A stretch of DNA of 64,000 nt from Zasmidium citrigriseum (lineage: Eukaryota > Ascomycota > Dothideomycetes > Mycosphaerellales > Mycosphaerellaceae): the NCBI GenBank assembly GCA_002786025.1, contig NHNW01000052.1, positions 62,001-126,000 on the forward strand, given 5' to 3'. Below, one piece after another: positions 1-10,672 of this stretch; the first letter of the stretch is position 1; every line of letters starts with the position of its first letter. Both the position numbers and the translations under genes were made by a program. The notes beneath the pieces were generated by a model. It was not told where the DNA came from. It saw nothing but the letters and a program-made list of their open reading frames with translations, and did not search any database.

Positions 1-1097
1 ACTCCTTCCTCGAGCTCCATCCCTCCTCAAATATCTTCAAGTCGGTATTGGTGTGAATCGAAGTCGAATAGTGAAGGTGCGACCGGGAACGCCGTGTCGA
101 TGCAGGAGTGATTGATCATATCGTCATGTCGAAGGAGATTGATTTACTTCTACGACGAGCAAGACTCACACAAATCAGTATCATCCTTTGTCCCGCCACC
201 ATCCTCGGAGTAGGAGACTTACGGAGCAGCTGCAAGAGCCGGGCGAGCAGGAGCAAGAGCTGCAAGAGCAAGAGGCGTTACCGCAGCCACCCATTTTGAT
301 TGTTGTTTGGATTGTGGTGTTGAGTTGATTTGGTAGTCGTTTGAAGGTTGTAATCGTTGTTGTTGCTTGATCTGATAGCGATGAACGAGGGAGAAAGGAC
401 CCCTCTTATAGACACCTCCACCCCACTTTCACGTGACACTCGTCACAAGCAAACGCCGGCGACGTGCCGACCGCACAAGTCGCTCAAAGAACCGCCGCCG
501 CAGAAACCACGCATCTCGCGCCAATCACACCCGCTTGCGTTTCTTTTGCCTGGACCCTCCCTCGTTCCTCTTGTCTCGGCGCGCGCCAGACGCTGGCTAT
601 CTTGGCCACCGCCGACGGGCGCTTACCTCCATCATGCCACGGGCAAAGGCGTTACGTTGGGTGACAGGTGGCGACGTGGGATCGTAGCATCGCAGGCGAA
701 TGAGCAAGATTCCGTCGAATCAGTACTTGCAGGGCAGCTCCACAGCCGAGAGCTGCGAGTGGGAGCTCGAGCGGCGAGAGCGAGACGTGTTCGACGCAGA
801 AGTGCCGCTTGCCGCTGTCGCTCAACGATCGGAGGGCGGGATCCCTCGTACGCACAAAGCGCGCATGACCGAAGGCATCGTGTATCGCGAGGGTGGAAGA
901 AATGTGAGGCTGATGAAGAAGACATGGGGATCAAGGCCAACTAATATTTTCCTGTCATCCATCAAGGTCGTTCTGTGGGTTTGACCGACTCTTTGTTTGG
1001 GATTACGTGACATTGTTTCCCCGAACTGAACTCCTGCTATGCTATGTACACGGTACGAAAGTTGGTATCACGATCAATACGAAAATGCAAAGGCTCC
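1..1097. other. Left-edge intergenic region, no gene recognised
   Basis: No reading frame here looks like a conserved protein. The open frames are short, arginine-, serine- and proline-rich and overlap each other on both strands, as expected of GC-rich noncoding DNA. The stretch may hold the 3' flank of the minus-strand gene that ends at 1098, and the promoter of something beyond the left edge. A CACGTG palindrome is annotated separately. Confidence 0.5.
430..437. promoter_or_regulatory. TCACGTGA palindrome (bHLH E-box-like)
   Basis: A perfect 8-bp palindrome containing CACGTG, the core bound by fungal bHLH factors of the Cbf1/Pho4 type. It lies in a region without genes, so its target is unknown. 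A chance occurrence cannot be excluded. Confidence 0.25.
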
Positions 1098-3128
1098 TCA
1101 CTGCTGCTGCTGTAGCCGCTGCTTCTCTTGATGCTTTTCAGCGTGTTTGGCCGCCACCTTACCAACACCGACGACAACATTGATCCCCACTTTCACACCC
1201 GTAACGATCACAAACGCCGAAGCCTTGAATCCGAAGCCCAGGATAGCAAGCGCACCTTTCGCAAGAGGGCCCATATCATCAATCTCCTCGACAATCTCAT
1301 CCTTCTTCGACTTCTTCTCTTTCTCCTTCTTCGTCGCAGAGCGCTTAAAAGGGTTCTTCGACGTCGTCGTCGTTGAGCTGACAGAGACTCTCCGTTCAGC
1401 TTTCGACGGCGCGAGAGGCGGAGGATCGAAAGTTATCGTCTCGGTCATCAAGGCGTCGTCTTCGATCACGGCGACCGCGAGCATCGTCGAGACGAAAGTG
1501 TCGATGATGTAGTGGCTGTCCAGAGCCAGGAGACCTGGGATGTCGAGAACGCAGGCATCGTGCGCGAAGTCCAGGAAGCAGAGATTGAGTGTGTCGGCGG
1601 AGATGGCAGCGGGGGTTGCGGTTGGGTGGTGGATGCTGATCTTCGCACGAGGACCATTTGATGACAGGGGTGAGAGGGACTTGGTGACTGTCACGGCGCA
1701 AGGTCCTAGAGCTGGATGGATGAGTTCGTATTGTGCTGTGACGGCTCCCAGACTGTCTCTCTTTCGGGTCTTTTTGATAAGGTCGCAGCTGAACATTTTG
1801 TGGGCTTCAGCGACGGCGTCGCGAGCTAGCTGTGCAGCCTCAGGGGACTCAGCTGTTGGATCGAACGTGGCAATATGCTGAGCGCGAGGGGAGCTGGCCA
1901 CTGCTTCGATGGCGTCCATGCCCGCGGCTTGTGGGAAGATTGTCGTCGTCTCCTTGACGCCCTTCGCGGGTGGGGTCTTTCCGGGTAAGACGAGCGAAGT
2001 GGTGGGTAGTGAGCACGGTGCGGTAGGGCAGTATTTCTTGACGCCGAAGTGCTTGGGCGCCAAAGGCTCGTTAGCTTGTGTGCTGGACCTGTCTCTTTCC
2101 ATGGAATAGATGAGGTCTTCCATTGACGTGCCTATTGCAAGACATCGCCCATCGCCAGGAGGCTGGTACAGACCAAACTGAACCTTTCTGCCGGCGACTG
2201 GAAACTCGTGGTTTGCTGCCTTCCAAAGTGCCTCCATATCGGCATGAGCTGCGGCTGGGATATGCTCATATCGGTCGACGAGCCCAACGCCGGAGTCGTT
2301 ACGCTTCATAGCCCATCGCTCCACTGTGGTTGGCACCTTGCTGACCTTGTCACTGCTGTACGAAGGCGGAGGCGGTGAGGCGGCAGAAGGATAGTAGCTT
2401 TGTCGGTCCATTGCTTTCGACGGATCGTAGATGGGAAATATCGACCTCATAGGTGTGATCTGGGTGGGCTTTTCTGGCTGTTTCGAGGGCGCTGGGCTTT
2501 CTGAACGGGAGGTCGATGGGTACTCCGTTGGCGGCGAAGGGGTGACGATCTTGAACGTTGTCCTGTCTGGCAGCGGCGATAGCTTGTCGTCTTCGTTCAC
2601 AGGAGATCTGGTACTTTCGGTTGCTCCTACAGCAACGGTCGTAAAGATTTGTTGCGGTATATTGGGTCTTTGCAGATGAGATGGATTTCGCTTCGAAGGT
2701 GACGAGGAGCTGAAGTTTGTGTTGCGTGGAAGTTCCGATAGTTGGTCTTCGTCTGAGGAGCATGAGTCGTCGTCGTCGTCGTTTTGAGGGAAGCTGCTGG
2801 CTCTGGGGCTGAACTGTCTTGTCGTTCGCTGTTGTCTTTGAATCGGCCCATCCGTGGACGGTTCTGTAGAGACTGGGGTCGAATGAGGTACTGGCGACAT
2901 GTTCTGAGCCTGCGAGGGATCACAAAAGAGCGAATGCTTTATTGTGTCTTGTGCTGGCTGGACCTTTGCTGGGGTTCTTGAAGAAGAGACGACCTGGAAG
3001 GCAACGCCTTTAAAATTGAGCTCGCCAGCGGCGTTTGGCATGTTGTCGGTTCCTTGACGCCGGAGACTGGGCTTGCGCGGCATGCCATTGGACGGAGCAG
3101 GAAATAGAGATAGCTGAGAGGGAGCCAT
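1098..3128 (-). CDS. Conserved-looking disordered hypothetical protein, 676 aa
   Basis: Single-exon gene. The ATG at 3128 (MAPSQLSLF...) was chosen because the frame upstream of it has no ATG, and an A sits at -3. Residues 1 to about 330 are rich in Ser, Pro and Thr with an acidic run (DDDDDSCSSDEDQ) and look disordered. A better ordered region follows (about 330-590), containing the segment CFLDFAHDACVLDIPGLLALDSHYIIDTF. Next come a basic, lysine-rich stretch and a Gly/Val/Ala-rich hydrophobic segment near the C-terminus (GPLAKGALAILGFGFKASAF onward). The protein ends in a charged, glutamine-rich tail. The hydrophobic segment could touch a membrane, but it is broken by glycines and lysines. 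I do not recognise a named family. It is divergent from LNP1, with an 880-bp gap. Confidence 0.75.
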   Translation of the reverse strand: MAPSQLSLFPAPSNGMPRKPSLRRQGTDNMPNAAGELNFKGVAFQVVSSSRTPAKVQPAQDTIKHSLFCDPSQAQNMSPVPHSTPVSTEPSTDGPIQRQQRTTRQFSPRASSFPQNDDDDDSCSSDEDQLSELPRNTNFSSSSPSKRNPSHLQRPNIPQQIFTTVAVGATESTRSPVNEDDKLSPLPDRTTFKIVTPSPPTEYPSTSRSESPAPSKQPEKPTQITPMRSIFPIYDPSKAMDRQSYYPSAASPPPPSYSSDKVSKVPTTVERWAMKRNDSGVGLVDRYEHIPAAAHADMEALWKAANHEFPVAGRKVQFGLYQPPGDGRCLAIGTSMEDLIYSMERDRSSTQANEPLAPKHFGVKKYCPTAPCSLPTTSLVLPGKTPPAKGVKETTTIFPQAAGMDAIEAVASSPRAQHIATFDPTAESPEAAQLARDAVAEAHKMFSCDLIKKTRKRDSLGAVTAQYELIHPALGPCAVTVTKSLSPLSSNGPRAKISIHHPTATPAAISADTLNLCFLDFAHDACVLDIPGLLALDSHYIIDTFVSTMLAVAVIEDDALMTETITFDPPPLAPSKAERRVSVSSTTTTSKNPFKRSATKKEKEKKSKKDEIVEEIDDMGPLAKGALAILGFGFKASAFVIVTGVKVGINVVVGVGKVAAKHAEKHQEKQRLQQQQ

Positions 3129-4009
3129 GGTGCCAGACCAGATAGAACAGAATGTAAATGCAAATCTATGTAAAACAAGTAACACCCAACACCAGGTCAG
3201 GGAGAGACAGACAGCGCAACGAGAACTGAATGCAAGATGGAGTTAAGCTGTACCTACCTTTGATATATCATCAGCTCTATGAGCTCTTCGTAGGTTCCTT
3301 CGTGAGGCGGTAGAAGCGCGTCGTGGTCGCAAGCCGCATGAATCCAATAGCGTCTACACACGAGCACGATTGCTTCGCGCCGTGACTTGGTCGAAAAGCA
3401 GATGCGGTGTGGAAGGCGAGTCAGCCGGACAGTCAAGGCGTGGCGAATGGTATGCTGTGCCGCTGGTCTGCTCGGGTCTTCGCTGCCAGGCCAAGGTGTG
3501 CTTTCAGATGCGTGTGGTGCGCCATCCTAAGCGCCGACTTCCTTTAAGCGCCATAAGCAGTGTGATAGGTCTTCCTTGTTTTTCCAATTGGCTGCCAGAT
3601 GCTATAGAGGACGAAAATAACCATCTACCCGAGACATCGGAACATTCTGTTTGCTGGCGAGCTCGAGGTCGTCACAGGGAGGTGGTTGTCGTAAGGCGTG
3701 GGCTCAAAAGATCGTCGTCCACGTGATGAATGTTCCCAATATGGCATGCATGGTCCCGAGCACCATGATGTCCATTGGATCCTGGAGTTCGTAAAGTCGG
3801 GATGAGTTGAAAAGTGATGTGTGTGATGGAGGTGAAGAAGCAGAGAAGCGTTCGCGAAGTGGTGAAGTGGCAGGCAGGCGCACAGGCCATCGAAGCTCCA
3901 TCATGATGATCGAGCAGGCAAACAATCTCGTGACTGTTCAAGCCACTCCACGTCTGCTTAAGACACTCTCAACTTCGACGATGAAGCGGTAGCACACATA
4001 TTCGGCACG
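3129..4009. other. Divergent intergenic region (hypothetical gene / LNP1)
   Basis: This 881-bp stretch separates two divergent genes and must hold both promoters and 5' leaders. I see no convincing coding frame, RNA gene or repeat. The short open frames on both strands lack recognisable protein character. Confidence 0.5.
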
Positions 4010-5209
4010 ATGGTGTCATTCTGGCCATTCCGCGGCGGCGAGGAGAATGCCGAGTCCTTCGAGAAGGCGCTGAGCAAGCTGTCCACCCAGATCAACAAGT
4101 CCACCGCCCAAAATGAACGGTTCCGCCAGCAGCAGCGTCGCTACAAAGTTCTGTGGACGCTGTATACGAGCTTTGCCTATATTCTGGTTGCGGCCATTCT
4201 GACACTTGTCACTGGGTGGGACCGATGGAGCTACTTTGAATACACCGCCGTGGCTGGAGGACCAGTCCTCATCTACGGCGTGCGAACTGCTCTCGATGCG
4301 TATTTCAACTACCGAATCTCGAATAGCCAAAATCACCTGAACGAGCTGAACAAACAGCGGGATGCGACGATCGAACGATTGAAGACGGCGACAAAGTACA
4401 ACAGTACGCAGCAATTGTTGGAGAAGTATGGAGGGTCACCACCGAGAAAGAGACAGCCTTCGCCACAACCAAAGGGGAAGAGGAAGTCGGAGGCAGGACA
4501 GAGCTTGCAGGGCACACCACAGCAGCCTGGTAGAACCGGTTTTGCTCCACCGCCGACTGCAAACATACCAGGTAGGCAGTCTCCGCCTGCACCAATACCA
4601 CCGCAGGGCGAGCCGGGCTCGGTTCCAGGACAGTCGACAGGCCTTGCACCGCCGAGCCCTCAAGGCCTAATGCCACCTTCGGTTAACGACCAAGGTAGTC
4701 CAGGCGAAGAGTTCGCACCCAATGCTTTCTCAGCACCAACCCGGCCAACGATTCCCCAAATACGCCAACCCTCGCAGTATGCCACTGAGGGACCTAAGTG
4801 GTACGACCGGATTCTGGATGTTGTACTTGGGGAAGATGAGACACAAGCAAAGAATAGGATCGCGCTAATATGTGCGAATTGCAAGCTCGTGAACGGGCAA
4901 GCGCCACCAGGAGCTAGGACACTTGAGGATATTGGCAAGTGGAGGTGTAGTGCCTGCCACGCGTGGAATGGAGTTGAGAGCGAGGAGAAGAGGATACTGA
5001 AGCAAATGTCTCAAGGAGGTCCAGAGAGCCCCATGTCGCCCACGAGCGCTGTGACTGACCCTGGTCTGGCCACGAACTCTATGTCGGAGGAAGTCGGCGA
5101 CGACGATCTAGACGACGATGACATTGACGATGACGAACCTGAAGAAGTGGTTGAAGCACCACCAGCCGGATCGACGCGCAGCAAAGCGCGCCAAAGAAAG
5201 AAGGCATGA
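4010..5209 (+). CDS. LNP1: Lunapark family ER three-way-junction protein, 399 aa
   Basis: Lunapark (yeast Lnp1) stabilises three-way junctions of the tubular endoplasmic reticulum and balances the action of atlastin/Sey1. The protein shows the family order. A short N-terminus is followed by a coiled-coil stretch (residues about 15-45), two close hydrophobic segments (about 48-68 and 76-95) that form the membrane hairpin, and a second coiled coil (about 100-130). Next come a long Pro/Ser/Gln-rich linker and the lunapark zinc finger, with cysteines at C288, C291, C313 and C316 (CX2C-X21-CX2C). The C-terminal tail is very acidic, then basic. The start ATG directly precedes the family-typical WPFRGG segment. 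No intron is needed. The cysteine pattern and hairpin together make the call firm. Confidence 0.93.
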   Translation: MVSFWPFRGGEENAESFEKALSKLSTQINKSTAQNERFRQQQRRYKVLWTLYTSFAYILVAAILTLVTGWDRWSYFEYTAVAGGPVLIYGVRTALDAYFNYRISNSQNHLNELNKQRDATIERLKTATKYNSTQQLLEKYGGSPPRKRQPSPQPKGKRKSEAGQSLQGTPQQPGRTGFAPPPTANIPGRQSPPAPIPPQGEPGSVPGQSTGLAPPSPQGLMPPSVNDQGSPGEEFAPNAFSAPTRPTIPQIRQPSQYATEGPKWYDRILDVVLGEDETQAKNRIALICANCKLVNGQAPPGARTLEDIGKWRCSACHAWNGVESEEKRILKQMSQGGPESPMSPTSAVTDPGLATNSMSEEVGDDDLDDDDIDDDEPEEVVEAPPAGSTRSKARQRKKA

Positions 5210-5288
5210 AAGGTTCACCACCTCCACTGCATGTCCCATGAATGTACCACTAGCTCTTGCTCGACAAGCCAAACCAAATGCATATCAT

Positions 5289-5810
5289 TCATAGCTTCGA
5301 ACCCTGCCTCTTCCTCACCCAAGCATTAATAGCCTCCACGCCCGCCATCGCAACCTCAGTATCCTGCGCCGGCGTCCCTGTACTCACGCCAATAGCCCCC
5401 ACCACCTTTCCCTCAATCTCAATCGGCACCCCGCCGCCAATTAACGTGAACCTCCCACCGTTGCTGTTGTGAATGCTATACCCCGGTCCTCCAGGTATGA
5501 AGTTTTTGGTTTGGGTTGTGTAGGTTGAGGTCGGGACTCTGTGGCCGGCCGCTGTGAAGGCTTTGTTGATGGCGATGTCGATGGAGGTTAGTTTGGCGTT
5601 GGGCATGCGGGTGAAGTGGAGGAGGTAGAGGGAGGCGTCTACGAGGGCGATGTTGAAGTCTACAATGATGCTTCTGTTAGCTGGAAAGACCTTTGCTTTG
5701 GTTGTGGTTGTGTTCTGACCTATTCCCATCGACTTGGCTTTCTCTTGTGCTGCTTGAGCGGCTAGTTGTGCTGCTTCGAGCGAGAGGTTGGGAACTGAAC
5801 GTGTTGCCAT
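5289..5810 (-). CDS. HbpS/GlcG-like (DUF336 family) protein, 153 aa after splicing
   Basis: Exons 5810-5720 and 5659-5289. The 60-nt intron (5719-5660) has GT..AG ends and a GCTAAC branch point 20 nt before the acceptor. It is a multiple of three and stop-free, so an unspliced reading stays open and inserts 20 non-family residues. Splicing joins ...SMGI to DFNIALVDASLYLLHFTRM, which is the family core. The family (Pfam HbpS-like) comprises small alpha/beta proteins related to heme-binding HbpS and to GlcG of glycolate operons. The family signatures visible are SIDIAINKAFTAA, the glycine-rich GGRFTLIGGGVPIEIEGKVVGAIGVST, and a C-terminal helix with DTEVAMAGVEAI. No signal peptide is seen, so it is probably cytosolic. 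Substrate and role in fungi are unknown. Confidence 0.85.
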   Translation of the reverse strand: MATRSVPNLSLEAAQLAAQAAQEKAKSMGIGQNTTTTKAKVFPANRSIIVDFNIALVDASLYLLHFTRMPNAKLTSIDIAINKAFTAAGHRVPTSTYTTQTKNFIPGGPGYSIHNSNGGRFTLIGGGVPIEIEGKVVGAIGVSTGTPAQDTEVAMAGVEAINAWVRKRQGSKL

Positions 5811-6301
5811 TTTAAGGGTTTCGACAGTGGGACTGATGAGAAAGGAAAGGGGAAGTATCCTACGATACGGAAGGTCGAAGTAAAGTGCCTACATTCGCCG
5901 ATCCTTGCGATGGAGCTTGGAGATGAGAAGTAGCTTGACTTTCGCTGAAGTCATACCGAGGGTGGAGCTGTCGGCTATCGCGGATCGGGTGAGCGGGCCG
6001 ATGGAGATTGAATGTGAGTGAACGATGTTGATAGCATTTCTGAAAGGAGATATTTGTTTCAATGCTTTCAAACCAGAGGAAATGTTAGCCCACGTTTGAG
6101 ACGAGTGACAGGAAAGTCCCGAGCCTCGTTTCACATCATGGGTGTCACATGTCAGGGAGTCGGTCTTGGCACGCTAGCTGAGACACTGGGAGAGCTCTGC
6201 GGATAGTCATGCACTGATTGAAGAGATGGTCAGTAGAGGTAACTGAACATGTATATCATATCTCATACCCAAAACCAGAAACTGTCGTCATATATTACAT
6301 C
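5811..6301. other. Intergenic region between two minus-strand genes
   Basis: It contains the promoter and leader of the HbpS-like gene and the 3' flank of the ankyrin gene. An 81-codon minus-strand open frame near 5889-6134 has no family resemblance and is not called. Confidence 0.45.
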
Positions 6302-9019
6302 TTACAAGACCAACTCCCGCAACGAACTCAACGCCTCCTTGATCTGCGGACTCGGCGTCCGACTCGGCCGCTTCGCACTCAAGAGCACCTGCATCTCCTC
6401 CTCCAACCCTCTCTCGGTCATGATGTCCTGGACACTCCGCCCCAGTTCATCTCTGGCCGACAGATCCGGATTGCCCTTGGTCGCGAGCAGTTTCAAGATC
6501 TTCATGTCACCATTGTCGAGAGCTTGTAGCACAGCGTTCCATCCGCGGTACATCAGATTGATATCTGCGCCCATTACGAGGAGGTGCTCGATGTATGACA
6601 TGTCGTCTTCGCGGTGACGACGGATGGCTTTGATGATGGGGAGATGTTCACCAGGGAGGTTGGGGTCTGCGTTGGCTTCATCGATGAGGTAGCGGAAGAT
6701 TTCCTTGCGGTTCTCGCGGATGGAGGTGGTCAGGGGACTGAAGACTCCGCCGTTCTTCTCTTCCACACTCATGCCTTTGCCGATGAGAAGTTTGACGCTT
6801 TCGAGTTGGTTGGCGACGACGGCCATTTCGATGGCGCCTTTGTTAATCATTGAGGTGGAGATGTGTGGAAGGAGTTTGGCCAGGATCTTGGGGTTCTTGA
6901 CTGCCATGCTGATCGGCCAGTCCTGGCCGCGGATTGCTGGGTTTGCGCCGTTGGCGAGGAGGAGGTCGATCATTTCGAGACGATTCTCTTTGATGGCTGT
7001 TGTGAGGGCTGTCTGACCGGTCGAGGCACTGCGGACGTTGACGTCGCAGCCTTGCTTGAGCAGGAACTGCAGTGCTTCTTTGCGGTTGTGCGTGACGGCG
7101 TGTGCGATGATGCCCTTTGGCGTATGAGGGTTGGCGCCGGCTTTGAGAAGACGAGGTAGGAAATGCGCTCGGTCATATGTAATGCACTTGTAGGTGGGGA
7201 ATTCCAGGGCCGTGAGATTGGGGTCGGCGTTGTTCTTGAGCAGCAATTCGACGAAGTCCTCACGGTTGTCACGGATGGCGGAACACAGTGGTGTGTAGAT
7301 GCCATCCTTCTTGGCGTTGACATCGACGTTGTGCTTGATCAAGAGATCGACGGCTTTGCGGGAGTTGATTGAGGTGGCAAGCTCGAGAACCCCAGGGGCA
7401 CGACGGAGGTCCGATCCTCTCTCGAGCAGAACTTCGAGGATCTGTGGATGGTGGACGGCGGGCCAGAGGACGATCTTTGGACCAGGCTGGTTCGGATCCG
7501 CCCCATGGTCAAGAAGCATCGTTACGAGATCGGCTCTGTCGGCGTCGTTGATGGCTTTGAACAAGGGCGTCTCGCCGCGACCATTCTTGTCGTTGGGAGA
7601 AGCCTCATAGACGAGCATGAGTTCAACGAGGCCAATCGGGGTGCTCTTGTTCATTGATTGCGTAAAAGGTGTCTCGCCGTTTGACATAATTCTGTTGGGG
7701 TCGCCTCCGTACTGCAAGTAGAGATGGACAAAGTGCGACTTGGATCCAGTCAACGAGATAGCAAGGGGATTCTCGCCGTATGGACCCGCACAAACATTCG
7801 CGTCGGCCCCGTATTTGGCGAGCAGCTGGGCAGCTTCGAAGAATGAATGTCCAGTTGCGGTGTAGAGCGGGGTTGCACCGTCCTTATCCTTCCCGTTCGC
7901 ATCGGCTCCAAAGAGCAGCAGCAGGCGAAGACTCTCGAGGTCATGGTTGACAATGGCTGTACTGAGATGGCCACTCTCAGGTGGAACGCCACAGTCAAGT
8001 AGCTGCTCGGTCGTCTTGTGGTCCTTCTGTTGCACTGACGTGATGAGGGCGAGCTTTGACTGTTCTGATGCTGGGCCAGTCTTGCGCTTTGGCGTCCACC
8101 TTTGCATTTTCGACGGGTCCACCTTGACGCGAATAGGCTGCTTCGGGATCTTCTCGCCAATGGCATGATACTGCGTGCCATTGTCGTGCGAGAGCATCGA
8201 TGTGATTGATGTAATATCAGAGGCGTTGTCATTCGCTGGGGCCATCATCACTGAAGATCGATCAGAAAACGTCGGCGATCGCATGTGGGTGGTCGTACTG
8301 GTGGGGCTGGTGACTGGTGGGCGATCCAAAAGCGCACCCTCTGGCAGACTTGGAAAGTATCCATCTCGCAGGGAAGATGTCCTCGGACCATATCCGTCCC
8401 CATTTGGCGCAGGTGGGAGAGGTCTTCGGTCGGGCGACATTTCGGCGAGGGCGTGCTCCTGCGGTGACAGGGGAGTGGATAATGACTTTGCCCTTGTTGG
8501 ATCCGAGGTCTCGAGAATGGCTGCGAGTGCAGTGTATCCTATTCCAGCGGCCGCCTCAAGCTTGCCGTCGCCGAGGACAGAGGAGAACATGAGTGCGCTA
8601 ATGCTCAATGCAGCACGGCATTGAGCGAGGCATAGTCTCAGACGTTCAATCTCTCCATCAGCCAGCATCAGCTTCAAGCCTCTCCCAAGCTTTCCAAAGC
8701 CTTGCTTCCTCTCTCCAGCGAGCAGCTTGTTGACCACCTGGTCAAGGACAGTGAATGCATTCCTGGTCTGGTTGAATCGGTCGCGGAGCTCTTGGGATAC
8801 ATCGTTAGGAAACTTGGCAGACGATCTTGCCAGACCAGCCTTCGCGGGAAAGAGTGCTCTCGAGGCCTCGAGGAACTCTATGGCGAGCTCTTTGAAGCCA
8901 TTCCTGGGTCGCTTGGAGATCGAGAGGTACTCAAGGGTGTGGACAGCGATTCCATTGCCAAGGGCGATCGTGTTCGTGCAAAGTTCCAGCAGAGTTTCTT
9001 TAGCCTTGCCGGGAGCCAT
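6302..9019 (-). CDS. Large ankyrin-repeat protein with fungal helical N-terminal domain, 905 aa
   Basis: Single exon. The ATG at 9019 (MAPGKAKETLLELC...) is preferred because the frame upstream of it has no ATG and reads as leader. Residues 1 to about 190 form an all-helical region resembling the N-terminal domain found on many fungal ankyrin and NACHT-type proteins. A disordered Pro/Ser linker (about 190-310) ends in a basic patch (MQRWTPKRKTGP). From about residue 320 to 880 come roughly 15 ankyrin repeats, recognisable by repeated DGATPLYTA, GETPLFKAI and LLLKNNADPN elements. Ankyrin arrays are protein-binding scaffolds. No enzymatic domain is visible, so the partner and pathway are unknown. 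Confidence 0.88.
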   Translation of the reverse strand: MAPGKAKETLLELCTNTIALGNGIAVHTLEYLSISKRPRNGFKELAIEFLEASRALFPAKAGLARSSAKFPNDVSQELRDRFNQTRNAFTVLDQVVNKLLAGERKQGFGKLGRGLKLMLADGEIERLRLCLAQCRAALSISALMFSSVLGDGKLEAAAGIGYTALAAILETSDPTRAKSLSTPLSPQEHALAEMSPDRRPLPPAPNGDGYGPRTSSLRDGYFPSLPEGALLDRPPVTSPTSTTTHMRSPTFSDRSSVMMAPANDNASDITSITSMLSHDNGTQYHAIGEKIPKQPIRVKVDPSKMQRWTPKRKTGPASEQSKLALITSVQQKDHKTTEQLLDCGVPPESGHLSTAIVNHDLESLRLLLLFGADANGKDKDGATPLYTATGHSFFEAAQLLAKYGADANVCAGPYGENPLAISLTGSKSHFVHLYLQYGGDPNRIMSNGETPFTQSMNKSTPIGLVELMLVYEASPNDKNGRGETPLFKAINDADRADLVTMLLDHGADPNQPGPKIVLWPAVHHPQILEVLLERGSDLRRAPGVLELATSINSRKAVDLLIKHNVDVNAKKDGIYTPLCSAIRDNREDFVELLLKNNADPNLTALEFPTYKCITYDRAHFLPRLLKAGANPHTPKGIIAHAVTHNRKEALQFLLKQGCDVNVRSASTGQTALTTAIKENRLEMIDLLLANGANPAIRGQDWPISMAVKNPKILAKLLPHISTSMINKGAIEMAVVANQLESVKLLIGKGMSVEEKNGGVFSPLTTSIRENRKEIFRYLIDEANADPNLPGEHLPIIKAIRRHREDDMSYIEHLLVMGADINLMYRGWNAVLQALDNGDMKILKLLATKGNPDLSARDELGRSVQDIMTERGLEEEMQVLLSAKRPSRTPSPQIKEALSSLRELVL

Positions 9020-10672
9020 AGCGAAGGAGCCGGAGAGCTCTCCGGTGTGACTTGATCGCTTCGATGGCGACGAGATCCGATCGGAATTGCTCGCAACGAG
9101 ATCAGATGGAGAGAAGTCCAACGATCGAAGGCTGAGAGAGGGAAAGCAAATCGAAGATTTAGCAGGTACTGGCAAAGCCCCCCATTTTCAACATGTCAGG
9201 AGTGGCGAGCTCGGTCCAGGCTCGAAACGCGGCAAGTCAGAGGGACAAAGACGCAACACCACCCATGTGGCTCCCTTGTTTGTTCCGCATCGGCGTCGAA
9301 TCCAGATTGGAGGGAACAATAATAAGCCAAGCAACAGTCTAGACCCACTATCACGCCTCGGAGCATGGTTGGTCCTGTGAAGTCATGAGTCGCGTATCTG
9401 TGGCGGCGTCTGGGTTCTATGAGCTGACTCGCGCTGCAGGTTTATGTCGCGAAAAGTATGAGCCTCGCGTGCGGGTTGATATATGTGTCGAGTCGTCACG
9501 GCCAGAAATAGAGTGTTTTGAAGAGAGAATTGATGGGAAATAGAACAGACTCTTGTCATGCCTTAAGAGAAAAGATAGAAGTAAGAGAACTCACGGTTCC
9601 ATAGCTCACTGTCGCAAGATTTCGAATACTGCCAGCAGCAGTCCTGAAGACCACTGACCGGCATCTGCTCGGGAGAGGTCATCCGTACCATTGGTGGGCC
9701 TGGACCTCCTTTTGGCCGGCCATTGACGTCTTGAAGAGTGAGGATTCTTTGTGGCTTCCTCAACCGGAGGCTCCGACGCGACTGGAGAGATAACAATTTG
9801 CTTCGATAGACCAAGTTGTCAAACTGAAATGGAACCAGGGACTTAGAGCAGAGAACCAATATATGTATGACCAAGTTTGAGGATTTTGTGAAGGGATGTT
9901 GATCTGTCAGATGTGATAGACGTGTGCCCAGGAAGAGATTGCGGAAGGAGTGAACAGGGATTGACCCAAGCTCTCGGTCACTCCCGCGACTAGTGAAACC
10001 TTAAACTTCGAACTTCACCTCACTTCCACTTTCACCCTCATACTGCTCTGATGCCATCCTTTTCCAACAAAACATCCGTATGCAAAGCCTGAACAGAATA
10101 CTGCACGATACTTTCACGAGAGTCCTGCCGAGTTGTCTGAAAAATGCGCGGCGATCGAGTGCACTCGATCCTCCCCCACTGATTGTCGATCACAAACAAA
10201 CATTCGTGTTCTCATCGCAGAGGTGTGCACCGTAGTATGCTACGTAAAAGTCAATGTGCCTTGTCGCATTAAGCGTGACCGCGATGTCGTCCTCGACGAA
10301 TCTAGACCCAAAATTGCCCCTTGACCTCACCATAGCTACATGATGCGCCAGCCCAAAATGCCCGCTGCACTGATCTGGTAGTAGTCTTCGTATATCAAGC
10401 TACCTACTCTTTTACCAGGCGAAAGCTCCCAACTACGAGGATACTTCCTTCGGATTCGCGAAGTTTCTAGCAGCATTTCATCATGCAGCTAACCGCCCGG
10501 AGCCCGTAAGCCGTGAGCACAGCAAACCTGACAGCGGGTACCCGCAGCGACCCCTGGACTGCGGCCCGCAGTCCTCAGGAGGCAGCAGCAGCAAACGGAG
10601 CCGAAAATTGAGAAACAGTCGCAGGGAATCCATCCACCTGCGCTGCAAGGCGGCACTTCTGGAACCAACCAA
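9020..10672. other. Intergenic region, 1.65 kb, no gene recognised
   Basis: It separates the divergent ankyrin gene and the first tandem paralogue. The longest frames (for example a 103-codon minus-strand frame at 9563-9874) have no conserved character and no supporting splice pattern. No tRNA or repeat was found. It may hold long 5' leaders, but this cannot be decided from sequence alone. Confidence 0.45.

Noticed and set aside
357..944. 195-codon open frame near the left edge
   Set aside because: Arginine-rich with no domain character; overlapping frames on both strands are equally open, as in GC-rich noncoding DNA, and the start is not ATG.
9563..9874. 103-codon minus-strand frame in the ankyrin/paralogue gap
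   Set aside because: No family resemblance, no good start context and no splice partners.
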